DNA of 64,000 nucleotides, taken from the NCBI RefSeq assembly GCF_008728835.1, contig NZ_CP042582.1:3956217-4020216 (forward strand). The letters run 5' to 3'. This DNA comes from Hypericibacter adhaerens. GTDB lineage: Bacteria > Pseudomonadota > Alphaproteobacteria > Dongiales > Dongiaceae. Shown one piece after another: positions 8,658 to 17,054 of the stretch. Positions within the stretch are counted from its first letter, which is position 1; every line of letters starts with the position of its first letter. The notes beneath the pieces were generated by a model. That model saw only the letters and a list, made by a program, of their open reading frames with translations. It ran no database searches and was not told the DNA's origin. The position numbers and the translations under genes were made by a program.

Positions 8658-9830
8658 TTGTCGCCCACTTCGCGCAGCCTGGACATGATCCGCAAGCTTG
8701 TGGCCTTCGACACCACGAGCCGCAATTCCAATCTCCAGATCATCGACTTCATCCGCGACTACCTGGCGTCCCACGGCGTCACCTCGCAGATGGTGTTCGA
8801 CGAAAGCGGCAAGAAGGCCAATCTCTACGCCACGCTGGGGCCGACCGACCGGCCCGGCATCGCGCTCTCGGGCCATACCGACGTGGTCCCGATCGACGGC
8901 CAGGAATGGAGCAGCGACCCCTGGACCGTCGCCGAGCGCGACGGCCGGCTCTATGGCCGGGGCACCAGCGACATGAAGAGCTTCCTGGCGATCACGCTCG
9001 CCATGGTGCCGGAGTTCCTGGCGCGGCCGCTGCAGCAGCCGATCCATCTGATCTTCTCCTATGACGAGGAAGTCGGCTGCGTCGGCGTGCGCCGGCTGAT
9101 CGCGCTCCTCAAGGATTTCCCGGTCAAGCCGTCGGCCGTCATCATCGGCGAGCCGACCGACATGAAGGTGATCGTCGCGCACAAGGGCAAGAAGAGCGTG
9201 CGCGCCCGGGTGCGCGGCCTCGAGGCCCACTCCTCGCTGGCACCCAAGGGCGTCAATGCGATCGAATATGCGGCCGAGATGATCGCCTTCCTCAAGCGCA
9301 TGGGCCAGCGCTGCGCCAAGGACGGGCCGTTCGACGAGGCCTATGACGTGGCCCACACGACCGTGCATACCGGCGTGATCCATGGCGGCACGGCGCTCAA
9401 CATCGTGCCCAAGGACTGTTACTTCGATTTCGAGTTCCGCTATATCGGCGGTGTCGATCCCGAGGCGATGTTCGGCGAGCTCCAGGCCTTCGTCGATCGG
9501 GAGCTGCTGCCCGCCATGCATGCCGTCTCCCCCGACACCGGCATCAGCTTCGAGGAGATCTCCGCCTTCCCCGGGCTCGACATGCCGGAGGAAGCCGATC
9601 TCGTGGTGCTCGCCAAGAAGCTCGCCGGCGCCAACATGGTGCGCAAGGTGGCCTTCGGTACCGAAGCCGGGCTGTTCCAGCAGGCCGGATGGCCGACCAT
9701 CATCTGCGGGCCCGGCAGCATCGCCCAGGCCCACAAGCCCGACGAGTGGGTCAGCCTCGACCAACTGGCCCAGTGCGAGCGCTTCATGCACCGGCTGCTG
9801 GATCGGGCCTGCGAGAAGACCGCCGCCTGA
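8658..9830 (+). CDS. argE: Acetylornithine deacetylase (ArgE, M20 family)
   Basis: This di-zinc amidohydrolase removes acetyl from N-acetylornithine or a related N-acyl amino acid. The M20 signatures are present: LSGHTDVVPIDG (first zinc His and Asp), GRGTSDMKSFLAI (bridging Asp), FSYDEEVGCVGVR (catalytic Glu pair), GEPTDMK and a C-terminal GPGSIAQAHKPDEWV with the last His ligand. At 390 residues the length is standard. The start is TTG 8658, chosen because the family N-terminus (SRSLDMIRKLVAFDTTSRNSN) begins there; ATG 8685 is a shorter alternative. Confidence 0.9.
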   Translation: MSPTSRSLDMIRKLVAFDTTSRNSNLQIIDFIRDYLASHGVTSQMVFDESGKKANLYATLGPTDRPGIALSGHTDVVPIDGQEWSSDPWTVAERDGRLYGRGTSDMKSFLAITLAMVPEFLARPLQQPIHLIFSYDEEVGCVGVRRLIALLKDFPVKPSAVIIGEPTDMKVIVAHKGKKSVRARVRGLEAHSSLAPKGVNAIEYAAEMIAFLKRMGQRCAKDGPFDEAYDVAHTTVHTGVIHGGTALNIVPKDCYFDFEFRYIGGVDPEAMFGELQAFVDRELLPAMHAVSPDTGISFEEISAFPGLDMPEEADLVVLAKKLAGANMVRKVAFGTEAGLFQQAGWPTIICGPGSIAQAHKPDEWVSLDQLAQCERFMHRLLDRACEKTAA

Positions 9831-9950
9831 GCCGCTGCCACCGGCCATCGCCCCCGGCCGGCACGCCGGCGGAGTCGCGCATACCGTGGAAATTGCGATC
9901 CCGGCCGCTTCCTGATTTCCCCCGGTCGGCAAGCGCTCTAGCATGGGGCC

Positions 9951-10841
9951 ATGCGGCCCGCTGCCGCCCTCGCTGTCTTGGCACTGGCCGGCTTCGCCGT
10001 CACGGAACCCGGACCGATCCCCGGGGCCCGCGCCGCGGACGGAGCCGCGGCGGAGACTGTCGTTCTCGCGCCCGCCGTCACCTCGCCGCCGCTGCGCCAG
10101 TCGCAGGATCTCGATCTGACGCAAACCTGGAACCACGCGCAGGTCTATCTGCGCTACGAGGACAGCGATCTCAATCTGCGCGTCATCAGCGGGGCGATGG
10201 ATCAACCCTATATCCGCCATTACCTCGCCCTCCATGCCGCCGATCCGTTGCCGGTCGTGATCCATCTCCATGGCTGCGCGCGCTCGGACGATCTCGCCGA
10301 CATCCGCAACCAGGGCAGCACGCTCGCGGAGTTCGGCTATATCGTGATCGCACCGGACAGCTTCGCCCGCCACGACCGGCCGTCCGGCTGCGACGCCAAG
10401 GCCCAGATGCGCGATTTCGACGCCCCCTTGGCGCAGATCCAGCAATGGCGGATGGAGGAACTGGCCTATGCGCTGCGCCAGGTGCTGGAAGCGCCCTGGG
10501 CCGACAAGGCGCATATCTTCGCGGGCGGTTTCGACGAGGGCGGCGACGCGGTGCTGGCCTTCGCCGATCCGGCGCTGTCCGGACGCTTCGCGATCGGAGC
10601 CCCTTGCCGCTTCGCGCCGCAGCGGGCCGACAAGATACCCACCCTCGTCATCATGTCAAAACGCGATCTCTGGTTCGACTCCAATCACGAAACGGATGCG
10701 CGGGATCGTTGCCGTCAGAAGCTGCGCGGGTCGACCAATGTCGGTCTGTTCGAGGCCGACGGCGTTCTGCATGATGCCTTGATCTACGAAGAGTCCCGCA
10801 TCTCGCTCTGGAATTTCCTGGTCCGCGCCAGCTTTCTCTGA
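9951..10841 (+). CDS. Secreted alpha/beta hydrolase-fold protein with Asp at the nucleophile position
   Basis: A 296-residue protein with a signal peptide (Ala/Leu-rich, cleavage near ARAADG). The fold is that of dienelactone-hydrolase or esterase-like proteins: [13 protein letters not shown] (oxyanion-type HGC loop), [16 protein letters not shown] and CDAKAQ follow in order. The nucleophile elbow reads [11 protein letters not shown]. The usual catalytic Ser of GxSxGG is Asp195 here (codon 10533-10535). A possible acid is in MSKRDLWFD, and the C-terminal [10 protein letters not shown] carries a likely catalytic His. Whether it is an active hydrolase is open. It stands alone between argE and a second hydrolase. 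Confidence 0.7.
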   Translation: MRPAAALAVLALAGFAVTEPGPIPGARAADGAAAETVVLAPAVTSPPLRQSQDLDLTQTWNHAQVYLRYEDSDLNLRVISGAMDQPYIRHYLALHAADPLPVVIHLHGCARSDDLADIRNQGSTLAEFGYIVIAPDSFARHDRPSGCDAKAQMRDFDAPLAQIQQWRMEELAYALRQVLEAPWADKAHIFAGGFDEGGDAVLAFADPALSGRFAIGAPCRFAPQRADKIPTLVIMSKRDLWFDSNHETDARDRCRQKLRGSTNVGLFEADGVLHDALIYEESRISLWNFLVRASFL

Positions 10842-11025
10842 CGGCCCCGCGAAAGGACCGCCGGCGAGGCAACCGCCGATCCGGTTCGGCGAGCATGAAC
10901 GGGCCGTCATCTGCGCTGGCTTCACCGGGAGTTCAGGGCTCGGACATCACAAAGCCCGCATTTTTCTCCTATCGATTGTCGTCGACGGGCGACAGGATTG
11001 CGCCCTCATTCAAGGGAACCTGCCC

Positions 11026-12030
11026 ATGACGAGTATCGACGAACCGGTCGCCGAGGACGGGCCCAGCCGCCGCGACCTGCTGCGATGGACGGCCGGCGCC
11101 GCGGTTGCGGGACCTCTGACGGCCTCGCTGCCGATGGCGGCCCTGGCCGAGAATTCGATTCCGGAACCCACGCCGAAATCCCCCAAGAGCAACAGCGGGA
11201 GACAGAACATGAGCTACGTCACCACCAAGGACGGCACGCAGATCTATTACAAGGACTGGGGCAAGGGTCAGCCGGTCGTCTTCAGCCACGGCTGGCCGCT
11301 CAGCGCCGATGCGTTCGAGGACCAGATGTTCTTCCTGGCCTCGCATGGCTATCGTTGCATCGCCCATGACCGCCGCGGCCATGGCCGGTCGAGCCAGCCC
11401 TGGGAAGGCAACGACCTCAACACCTATGCCGACGATCTGGCGACGCTGGTCGATCATCTCGACCTGAAGAATGCCATCCATGTCGGCCATTCCACCGGCG
11501 GCGGCGAGGTCGCCCGCTATATCGGAAGACACGGCACGAAGCGCGTGGCCAAGGCCGTGCTGATCGGTGCCATCCCGCCGCTCATGCTCAAGACACCCGC
11601 CAATCCCGGCGGCCTGCCGATCGAGGTCTTCGACGGGCTTCGCGCCAGCGTCCAGGCCGACCGCTCCCAGTTCTGGAAGGATCTCAGCATGCCCTTCTAC
11701 GGCTATAACCGGCCGGGTGCCAAGGTGTCGGAGGGCGTGCGCGAATCCTTCTGGCTCCAGGGCATGATGGCGGGCTTCCCCGCTTCTTATTTCTGCATCA
11801 AGGCCTTCTCCGAGACCGACCTGACGGAAGATCTCAAGAAAATCGACAAGCCGACCCTCATCCTGCATGGCGACGACGACCAGATCGTCCCGATCGCCGA
11901 TTCCGCCCTGCTTTCCGCGAAGATCGTGAAGAACGCGGAACTGAAGGTCTACAAGGGCGCGCCGCATGGGATGTGCACGACCCTGAAGGACCAGGTCAAC
12001 GCGGATCTGCTCGCCTTCTGCAAAGCCTGA
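11026..12030 (+). CDS. Alpha/beta hydrolase (non-haem chloroperoxidase/arylesterase-like) with Tat signal
   Basis: A 334-residue protein. A twin-arginine leader is clear ([16 protein letters not shown]), so the folded enzyme is probably exported. The catalytic triad is visible: nucleophile in [13 protein letters not shown], acid in [10 protein letters not shown] and His in [25 protein letters not shown] and [17 protein letters not shown] are hallmarks of the cofactor-free haloperoxidase/arylesterase group. An internal ATG at 11209 ([18 protein letters not shown]) matches the usual cytoplasmic start of the family, so the leader is an N-terminal addition. It is followed 112 bp later by a dienelactone hydrolase. 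Confidence 0.87.
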   Translation: MTSIDEPVAEDGPSRRDLLRWTAGAAVAGPLTASLPMAALAENSIPEPTPKSPKSNSGRQNMSYVTTKDGTQIYYKDWGKGQPVVFSHGWPLSADAFEDQMFFLASHGYRCIAHDRRGHGRSSQPWEGNDLNTYADDLATLVDHLDLKNAIHVGHSTGGGEVARYIGRHGTKRVAKAVLIGAIPPLMLKTPANPGGLPIEVFDGLRASVQADRSQFWKDLSMPFYGYNRPGAKVSEGVRESFWLQGMMAGFPASYFCIKAFSETDLTEDLKKIDKPTLILHGDDDQIVPIADSALLSAKIVKNAELKVYKGAPHGMCTTLKDQVNADLLAFCKA

Positions 12031-12142
12031 TATCGCCGGGCTTGAAATCGCCAGGCTTGAAATCGATCGGGCGGCGGTGCCAGATTCGGCAACGCCGCCC
12101 GATCCCCATTTCTCCCGCCGACAGCGACAAAGGAGCCCCGTC

Positions 12143-12835
12143 ATGGGCCAGAAGATCGACATCGCCGCCGCCGATGGCGCCGGCAAGATGAGCGCCTATC
12201 TCGCCACCCCCTCCGGCCAGCCCAAGGCCGGCATCGTCGTCATCCAGGAGATATTCGGCATCAACCCGGGCATCCGGGCCATGGCCGACGCTTGGGCGAA
12301 ACAAGGCTACCTGGCGGCAGCGCCCGACCTGTTCTGGCGCCTGAAGCCGGGCGTGGAGCTCGACGCCGACGTGCCGGCGCAGTTCCAGCAGGGCATCGAC
12401 TACATGCAGAAGCTCGATCAGAACAAGAGCATCGACGACATCAAGGCGACCATCGCGGCGTTGCGCGCGAAGGGCTGCAAGAAGGTCGGCGCCGTCGGCT
12501 ATTGCCTGGGCGGCCGCCTCGCCTTCCTCACCGCCGCCCGCAGCGACAGCGACGCCACGGTCTCCTATTACGGCGTCGGCCTCGACGGCCTGCTCGGCGA
12601 GAAGGGCGGCGTCAAGAAGCCGCTGCTCATGCATATCGCCAAGCAGGACAAGTTCGTGCCGCCCGAGGCCCAGGCGAAGGTGCATGGGGCGCTGAACAAC
12701 AATCCGCTGGTGACGATCTACGATTACGACGCCGACCACGCCTTTGCGCGCCACAGCGGCAGCGCGCGCGTGCCCAAGCTCGCCGAACAGGCGGATGGGC
12801 GCACGGCGGCGTTCTTCGCCAAGAATCTGGCGTAA
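12143..12835 (+). CDS. Dienelactone hydrolase family protein
   Basis: A 230-residue alpha/beta hydrolase of the carboxymethylenebutenolidase family, which opens dienelactones or similar lactones. The Cys nucleophile is in VGYCLGGRLAF, the IQEIFGINPGIR segment carries the conserved Glu, and the catalytic Asp and His lie in IAKQDKFVPPEA and YDADHAFAR. ATG 12143 follows AAAGGAGCCCC, a clear ribosome site; earlier in-frame codons lack one. It could be co-transcribed with the upstream Tat hydrolase. Confidence 0.9.
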   Translation: MGQKIDIAAADGAGKMSAYLATPSGQPKAGIVVIQEIFGINPGIRAMADAWAKQGYLAAAPDLFWRLKPGVELDADVPAQFQQGIDYMQKLDQNKSIDDIKATIAALRAKGCKKVGAVGYCLGGRLAFLTAARSDSDATVSYYGVGLDGLLGEKGGVKKPLLMHIAKQDKFVPPEAQAKVHGALNNNPLVTIYDYDADHAFARHSGSARVPKLAEQADGRTAAFFAKNLA

Positions 12836-12906
12836 GCGGCGTCCGGTCGAAGCAGCGGCGCGGCGGGCCTCGCTCCGCATCCGCGGAGCTTGGCTCGTGC
12901 CGCCCT

Positions 12907-14067
12907 TCAATATTCGCTGTCGATATCGGCCGGCAGCGCCGCCTGCTCGCCGTCGGCCCCAGGCTGCTGCTTGTGCTCGAGGAGATGCCGGTTGGCCTCG
13001 CGGACAGCCGCCGCCTCATCGTCATAGAGGAACGGCAGGGTCGCGTAGCGCAGGCCGCGCGTCACGGGCAGGGCCTCGTGCAGCAGCGAGCAGGAAAACA
13101 CGACGGCACCCCCGGTGGGCGCCTTGTAGCGCCGCTGGCCGAATTCGGGGAAGCGCAGCTCGCCACCGTCATAGTCTTCGGCATTGAGGTTGATCGTGAC
13201 GGCGAAGCGGCGATGCGCGGTGCCGGCGGTCGTGTTGTCGCGATGGGCCCTGAAGAACCCCGCATCCTCGCCGCTGTAGCAGGCGACGATGTAGCGCTCG
13301 ATCCGGGTGACCTTGAACTGGAAGGCCTTCTTGATCTCGGGCGCGAGGCGGTCATGGATGCGATGCACCACCGCGTTGCGCAAGGCCGGATCCTGGATCG
13401 TCACGTCGCTGCGCCGCTTGAAGTTGGGATCGAGCTTGCCGACGGTCTTCCCGTTCTCGGTGCGCATGAAGCCGGACACGGCCGGCTGACCGTTCTCATA
13501 GACGCCGATCAGCGTCCGGCAGAGGTCCGGCTCCAACACCCGCGGCACCAGCAGGACCGGCGCCCAGAGCTCCACGCCGGCCTGCGCGTGATCGGCCGGC
13601 GAGGGCAGCGCCTTGACGGCGGCGATGAAGGCCTCCGGCCGTTCGATGCCGCCGCGCGCATAGACGCGCAGCATGGGATCGAGGATCAGCCAATGCGGAC
13701 GATAGCCGTGATCCCCGTTCTCGTTGCGCCGGCCCAGCGCGCCATAAAGCGCCGACACATGGCCATCGCCGTCGAGGAAAACCCGCGATTTGGGAAAGGC
13801 CGCCGTAACCAGCGGATCGGCCTGGTCCTCCGCCACCAGGGTCACGGCGAACCGCACGCAGAGCTCGTCATTGTCGGCCAGTCGCGCGGCCGCCATCTGC
13901 TCCAGGAAGGCGCGGCATAAAGGGACCTCGGCCTTGCCGAGAAAGACCAGCGCCACGAAACGCCCGCCCAGGCTCGCCATGGCGAAGCGCGCATTGAACG
14001 TCGTCTGCGCCTCGAACCAGGGAGCGGGTTCGCCCAGCCCGATCAGTCTGTCGCGCGGTGTCACCAT
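12907..14067 (-). CDS. Redoxin-like domain fused to 2OG-Fe(II) oxygenase (prolyl-hydroxylase type)
   Basis: A 386-residue two-domain protein. Residues 1-155 resemble a peroxiredoxin/redoxin fold (GEPAPWFEAQ, FVALVFLGKAEVPLC with Cys51, VFLDGDGHVSALYGA). Residues about 165-350 are a P4H-like dioxygenase with iron ligands H275 and D277 (FRAHRDNTT) and H330 (SLLHEALPV), and a 2-oxoglutarate-binding Arg at 340 (TRGLRYA). The YDGGELRFPEFG segment is typical. It would hydroxylate an unknown protein or small substrate. It is transcribed away from a VOC gene across a 276-bp gap that holds an 18-bp palindrome. Confidence 0.83.
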   Translation of the reverse strand: MVTPRDRLIGLGEPAPWFEAQTTFNARFAMASLGGRFVALVFLGKAEVPLCRAFLEQMAAARLADNDELCVRFAVTLVAEDQADPLVTAAFPKSRVFLDGDGHVSALYGALGRRNENGDHGYRPHWLILDPMLRVYARGGIERPEAFIAAVKALPSPADHAQAGVELWAPVLLVPRVLEPDLCRTLIGVYENGQPAVSGFMRTENGKTVGKLDPNFKRRSDVTIQDPALRNAVVHRIHDRLAPEIKKAFQFKVTRIERYIVACYSGEDAGFFRAHRDNTTAGTAHRRFAVTINLNAEDYDGGELRFPEFGQRRYKAPTGGAVVFSCSLLHEALPVTRGLRYATLPFLYDDEAAAVREANRHLLEHKQQPGADGEQAALPADIDSEY

Positions 14068-14151
14068 TGACTGTCATCTCCCTGTCGAAGCTTGGGAATA
14101 GCGTCCCCGCGCTCCCTCGGCAAGCCTTGCGTCCTGGTCTCGCAGGGTTTG

Positions 14152-14169
14152 AATTTTACCAGTAAAATT
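14152..14169. promoter_or_regulatory. 18-bp perfect palindrome in divergent promoter region
   Basis: AATTTTAC-CA-GTAAAATT is an 8-bp perfect inverted repeat with a 2-base spacer. It sits in an AT-rich patch that stands out from GC-rich surroundings. It lies between the redoxin-oxygenase gene (start 14067, minus) and the VOC gene (start 14344, plus). The size and symmetry fit an operator for a dimeric regulator, for example of the TetR or GntR type. No regulator gene is adjacent. Confidence 0.5.
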
Positions 14170-14343
14170 AGCGACTTAATCTATCGGTGGCCGGTCCGGG
14201 CACCGACATCATTAGGGCCGCAGCAACTTTAAATTTCCGTAAGAGGCGGGCATCCGCCGCCGCCGACGGGATTCGGGGACCGGCCGGCCAAGCGCTATGG
14301 TGCGCGCCCGACCCCCTTCCCTCCGAGATCAAGGAATGCAGCC

Positions 14344-14766
14344 ATGCTGAAGCTCAAGCGGATCGACAACATGGATATCGTGACCAGGGATGTGGGACGG
14401 CTGGTCGATTTCTATCATGGCATCCTGGGCCTGGATTTCTTCCTCCCCTACGCGCCCGGACAGAGCTGGGCCGCCATCGACCTCGGCAATCTCACCCTTT
14501 ATGTCCTGAAGACGGAGCTCGGCCAGCCTGCGCCGCGGCGCGCGGCCACGGGCGCGCAGAATCCGCCGGGCCTCGATTCCATCGCCTTCGAGGTCGAGGA
14601 TCTCGACGAAGCGATGGCCGCGCTCGAGGGCAAGGTCGAATGGGTCGCCGCCCAGATCGGAACCTGGCGGCATGCGAGCGGAACCCATTACCGGTTCCGC
14701 GCCTTCTACGATCCGGACGGGAACAAGCTCTTCGTCACGGAACCCCACAAGGTTCCGGTCGCGTGA
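14344..14766 (+). CDS. VOC family protein (glyoxalase/bleomycin-resistance fold)
   Basis: A 140-residue protein with two beta-alpha-beta-beta-beta halves typical of the vicinal oxygen chelate superfamily. It begins KLKRIDNMDIVTRDVGRLVDFY, followed by LGLDFFLPYAPGQSWAAIDLG, a second half starting LDSIAFEVEDLDEAMAAL, and RAFYDPDGNKLFVTE at the end, where the last Glu is a usual metal ligand. The first-strand metal position is Asp in MDIV rather than the more common His. The substrate is unknown. It is convergent with the M24 gene. Confidence 0.82.
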   Translation: MLKLKRIDNMDIVTRDVGRLVDFYHGILGLDFFLPYAPGQSWAAIDLGNLTLYVLKTELGQPAPRRAATGAQNPPGLDSIAFEVEDLDEAMAALEGKVEWVAAQIGTWRHASGTHYRFRAFYDPDGNKLFVTEPHKVPVA

Positions 14767-14793
14767 AGCCGGTGAGGCGATCCGGGGCGAAGC

Positions 14794-16044
14794 CTAGCCG
14801 ACGACGATCAGGTCGAGCGGCATCTTCGACAGCAGGCGACAGCCATCCTTGCGCCAGACGACGGTGTCGATGAGCGCCGTGTCGAACAGGCTTTCGAAGT
14901 TGGTCACCATGCCGTCCTCGAAGACGCGGTCCAGGAACTCGTCGTCGCCGAGATTGAAGTAGAAATCGCCGACCCAGTCGGGCGGCAGGCTCAATCCCAG
15001 CTCGTAGCCCAGCGCCCAGCCGCCCGTCTCGGACCAGAGGCCGACCTCGTCGTAATAGCGGCGCAGGCGGCGATTGACCTCGCGCACGGTCATGCCCGCC
15101 TTGAGCTCGGCCCTGATCACCTCATAGACGCCGGCCGCGAGGCGATAGCGCTCCATCAGGCTGTTGGGAGGATCGCCCAGCAGAAAGCCCCGCATCGCGT
15201 TGCCGTGATAGCGGTGGTAGACGCCGCAGAGATCGGCAACCAGGAGCTCCCCGGCCTCGATCACCTTGGTGCTGGCCATGCTGTGACCGATCTGCTGGGG
15301 AACGCCGTCGATCACCGGGGCCGCGTTGAAGATCGGGATGAGAGCCGGGAACTCGCCGCCCGCCTTCATCATCGCGTGGGTCACGGCGCCGAAGAGATCG
15401 AGCTCGGTAATGCCGGGCCGTAGCTCCTTCTGGATCGTCTTATGGCCGATGTCGCAGATCTCGACCGCCTTCTCGATATAGGCGATCTCCTGCGCCGACT
15501 TCGCCCGGCGCGCGCGGCGCAGCAGGGCGCTGCCATCGACCACCTCGCAGCCGGCGGCACGGAAGGCGCCCTCGAACATCGTGCTGATCGCGCGGTTCGG
15601 GATGTAGCTCCAGAATTCCATTCCGACCGTGCCCTGGAGCCATCCCTCCTTCGCCAGCTGTTCCGTGATGAAGCGGATGTTCGGCGCCGCCCGGCGATCC
15701 GGCAACCAGCGGCTGTCCTTGCAGATGGAGGTCCGCGTCATCACCGGCATCTCGGTCGGATTGTCGAAATGGATGATCCGACCCGAGCCGGCATGGATCG
15801 CCGTCCCGTAGCATTGCGGATAGCGCATGGGCGAGTTCGCCTTGTACCAGCTCGTGAAATAGCCATGGAGCCAGCAGACGGCGTCGGGCGTGGTGACCCA
15901 GAGCAGGTCGATCCCGCGCTCGCGCATCATCTCGCACACCTTCGCGATGCGGGAGCGATACTCGGCCTCGCTGAAAGGCAGCTCGATCGGTCCGATCTTG
16001 GTGGGGTCGAAGCTTCCGCCCGGTGTCAAACCGACATTCGTCAC
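14794..16044 (-). CDS. M24 family (creatinase/Xaa-Pro dipeptidase-like) protein with reduced metal site
   Basis: A 416-residue pita-bread-fold protein. GTG 16044 is the start because GGGAGG lies 6 bases upstream; the frame is open back to 16245 without a ribosome site. The N-terminal creatinase-like domain covers about residues 20-165 and the catalytic domain about 185-410. Of the five metal positions of M24 peptidases, D271 and E384 are present. The second Asp is N282 (HRYHGNAMRG), the GHG-type His is Y347 (GYELGLSL), and the last Glu is absent. This resembles metal-independent creatinase rather than a peptidase. It is divergent from, and overlapped upstream by the promoter of, the SDR gene at 16223. 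Confidence 0.8.
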   Translation of the reverse strand: MTNVGLTPGGSFDPTKIGPIELPFSEAEYRSRIAKVCEMMRERGIDLLWVTTPDAVCWLHGYFTSWYKANSPMRYPQCYGTAIHAGSGRIIHFDNPTEMPVMTRTSICKDSRWLPDRRAAPNIRFITEQLAKEGWLQGTVGMEFWSYIPNRAISTMFEGAFRAAGCEVVDGSALLRRARRAKSAQEIAYIEKAVEICDIGHKTIQKELRPGITELDLFGAVTHAMMKAGGEFPALIPIFNAAPVIDGVPQQIGHSMASTKVIEAGELLVADLCGVYHRYHGNAMRGFLLGDPPNSLMERYRLAAGVYEVIRAELKAGMTVREVNRRLRRYYDEVGLWSETGGWALGYELGLSLPPDWVGDFYFNLGDDEFLDRVFEDGMVTNFESLFDTALIDTVVWRKDGCRLLSKMPLDLIVVG

Positions 16045-16222
16045 TCGAACCTCCCGCGATGCGCATGGCCGGCCGGCGGCGCCTCGTTGAAACCGGTTCA
16101 ATCGCGCTGCCGATCCGTCGCGGCAGTATGCCAGCGGCCCGATCGTCACGGATACCCCGAGCGGGGTATGGAGAGCCGCGACGCGGCGGCGCCTTACTGT
16201 CGCAACAGCGAAATCGGGCGAC

Positions 16223-16960
16223 ATGACGTTCGAGCGTTTCGACAATCAGGTGGCGGTGGTCACCGGCGCCGCGCAAGGGCTGGGCGCGGCGATCAGCCAG
16301 CTCTTCGTCTCGCGCGGCGCCTTCGTCCATCTCCTCGACCTCGATCGCGAGCGGCTGCAGGCCACCACGGCGAAGCTGGGCCCTCAGGCCCGGGCGCATG
16401 TCGCCGATGTCACGCGCGAGGCCGATATCCTCGCCACCCGCGACGCGATCCTCGCCCAGTCCGGGCGGTGCGACATCCTCGTCAACAATGCCGGCATCTA
16501 TCCCTTCGAAGGCACGATGGAGATCACCGAGGCTTCGTGGGACCGGATGTTCGACACCAACCTCAAGAGCGTGTTCTTCACCACCCGCGCCTTCATGGGC
16601 GCCATGGCGGCGCAGAATTATGGGCGGGTCGTCTGCATCTCCTCGACGGATTCCTACATCCCGAAGCCGCTCTATCCGCATTACGCCGCCTCGAAGGCCG
16701 CGATCCGCAGCCTGGTGAAGACCTTCGCGCTGGAGCTCGCCGGCAAGGGCGTGCTGGTGAACGGCGTCAGCCCCGGCTCGATCGCCACGGAACGGGCCCG
16801 GGAACAGGGCTGGCTGCCGCGCGCGATCCAGCGCATTCCCGTCGGCAGGGCGGCCACGCCCGAGCAGATCGCCGAGGTGGTGGCGTTCCTCGCCTCGCAG
16901 CGCAACCAGTTCATGACCGGCGAGACGGTCGTGGCGAGCGGGGGCGAGATCATGGTCTGA
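16223..16960 (+). CDS. SDR family NAD(P)-dependent oxidoreductase
   Basis: A 245-residue classical short-chain dehydrogenase. The cofactor motif is VVTGAAQGLGAAI (TGxxxGxG), DLDRERL suggests NAD preference, NNAG is present, the catalytic Ser is in CISSTDSY, and the active-site pair is Y-AAS-K. PGSIATERAREQG is the substrate loop. ATG 16223 begins 178 bp from the M24 start on the opposite strand. The solute-binding protein 94 bp downstream may belong to the same unit. The substrate is unknown. Confidence 0.9.
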   Translation: MTFERFDNQVAVVTGAAQGLGAAISQLFVSRGAFVHLLDLDRERLQATTAKLGPQARAHVADVTREADILATRDAILAQSGRCDILVNNAGIYPFEGTMEITEASWDRMFDTNLKSVFFTTRAFMGAMAAQNYGRVVCISSTDSYIPKPLYPHYAASKAAIRSLVKTFALELAGKGVLVNGVSPGSIATERAREQGWLPRAIQRIPVGRAATPEQIAEVVAFLASQRNQFMTGETVVASGGEIMV

Positions 16961-17054
16961 GCGGGCGAGCGCTCGCATCCCGCTCACGACAAGAGGCCGT
17001 TCGACCCGGCGCCGTCGGGTCCCGCAAACAGACAAAACCGGCTGGGAGGGCCAG

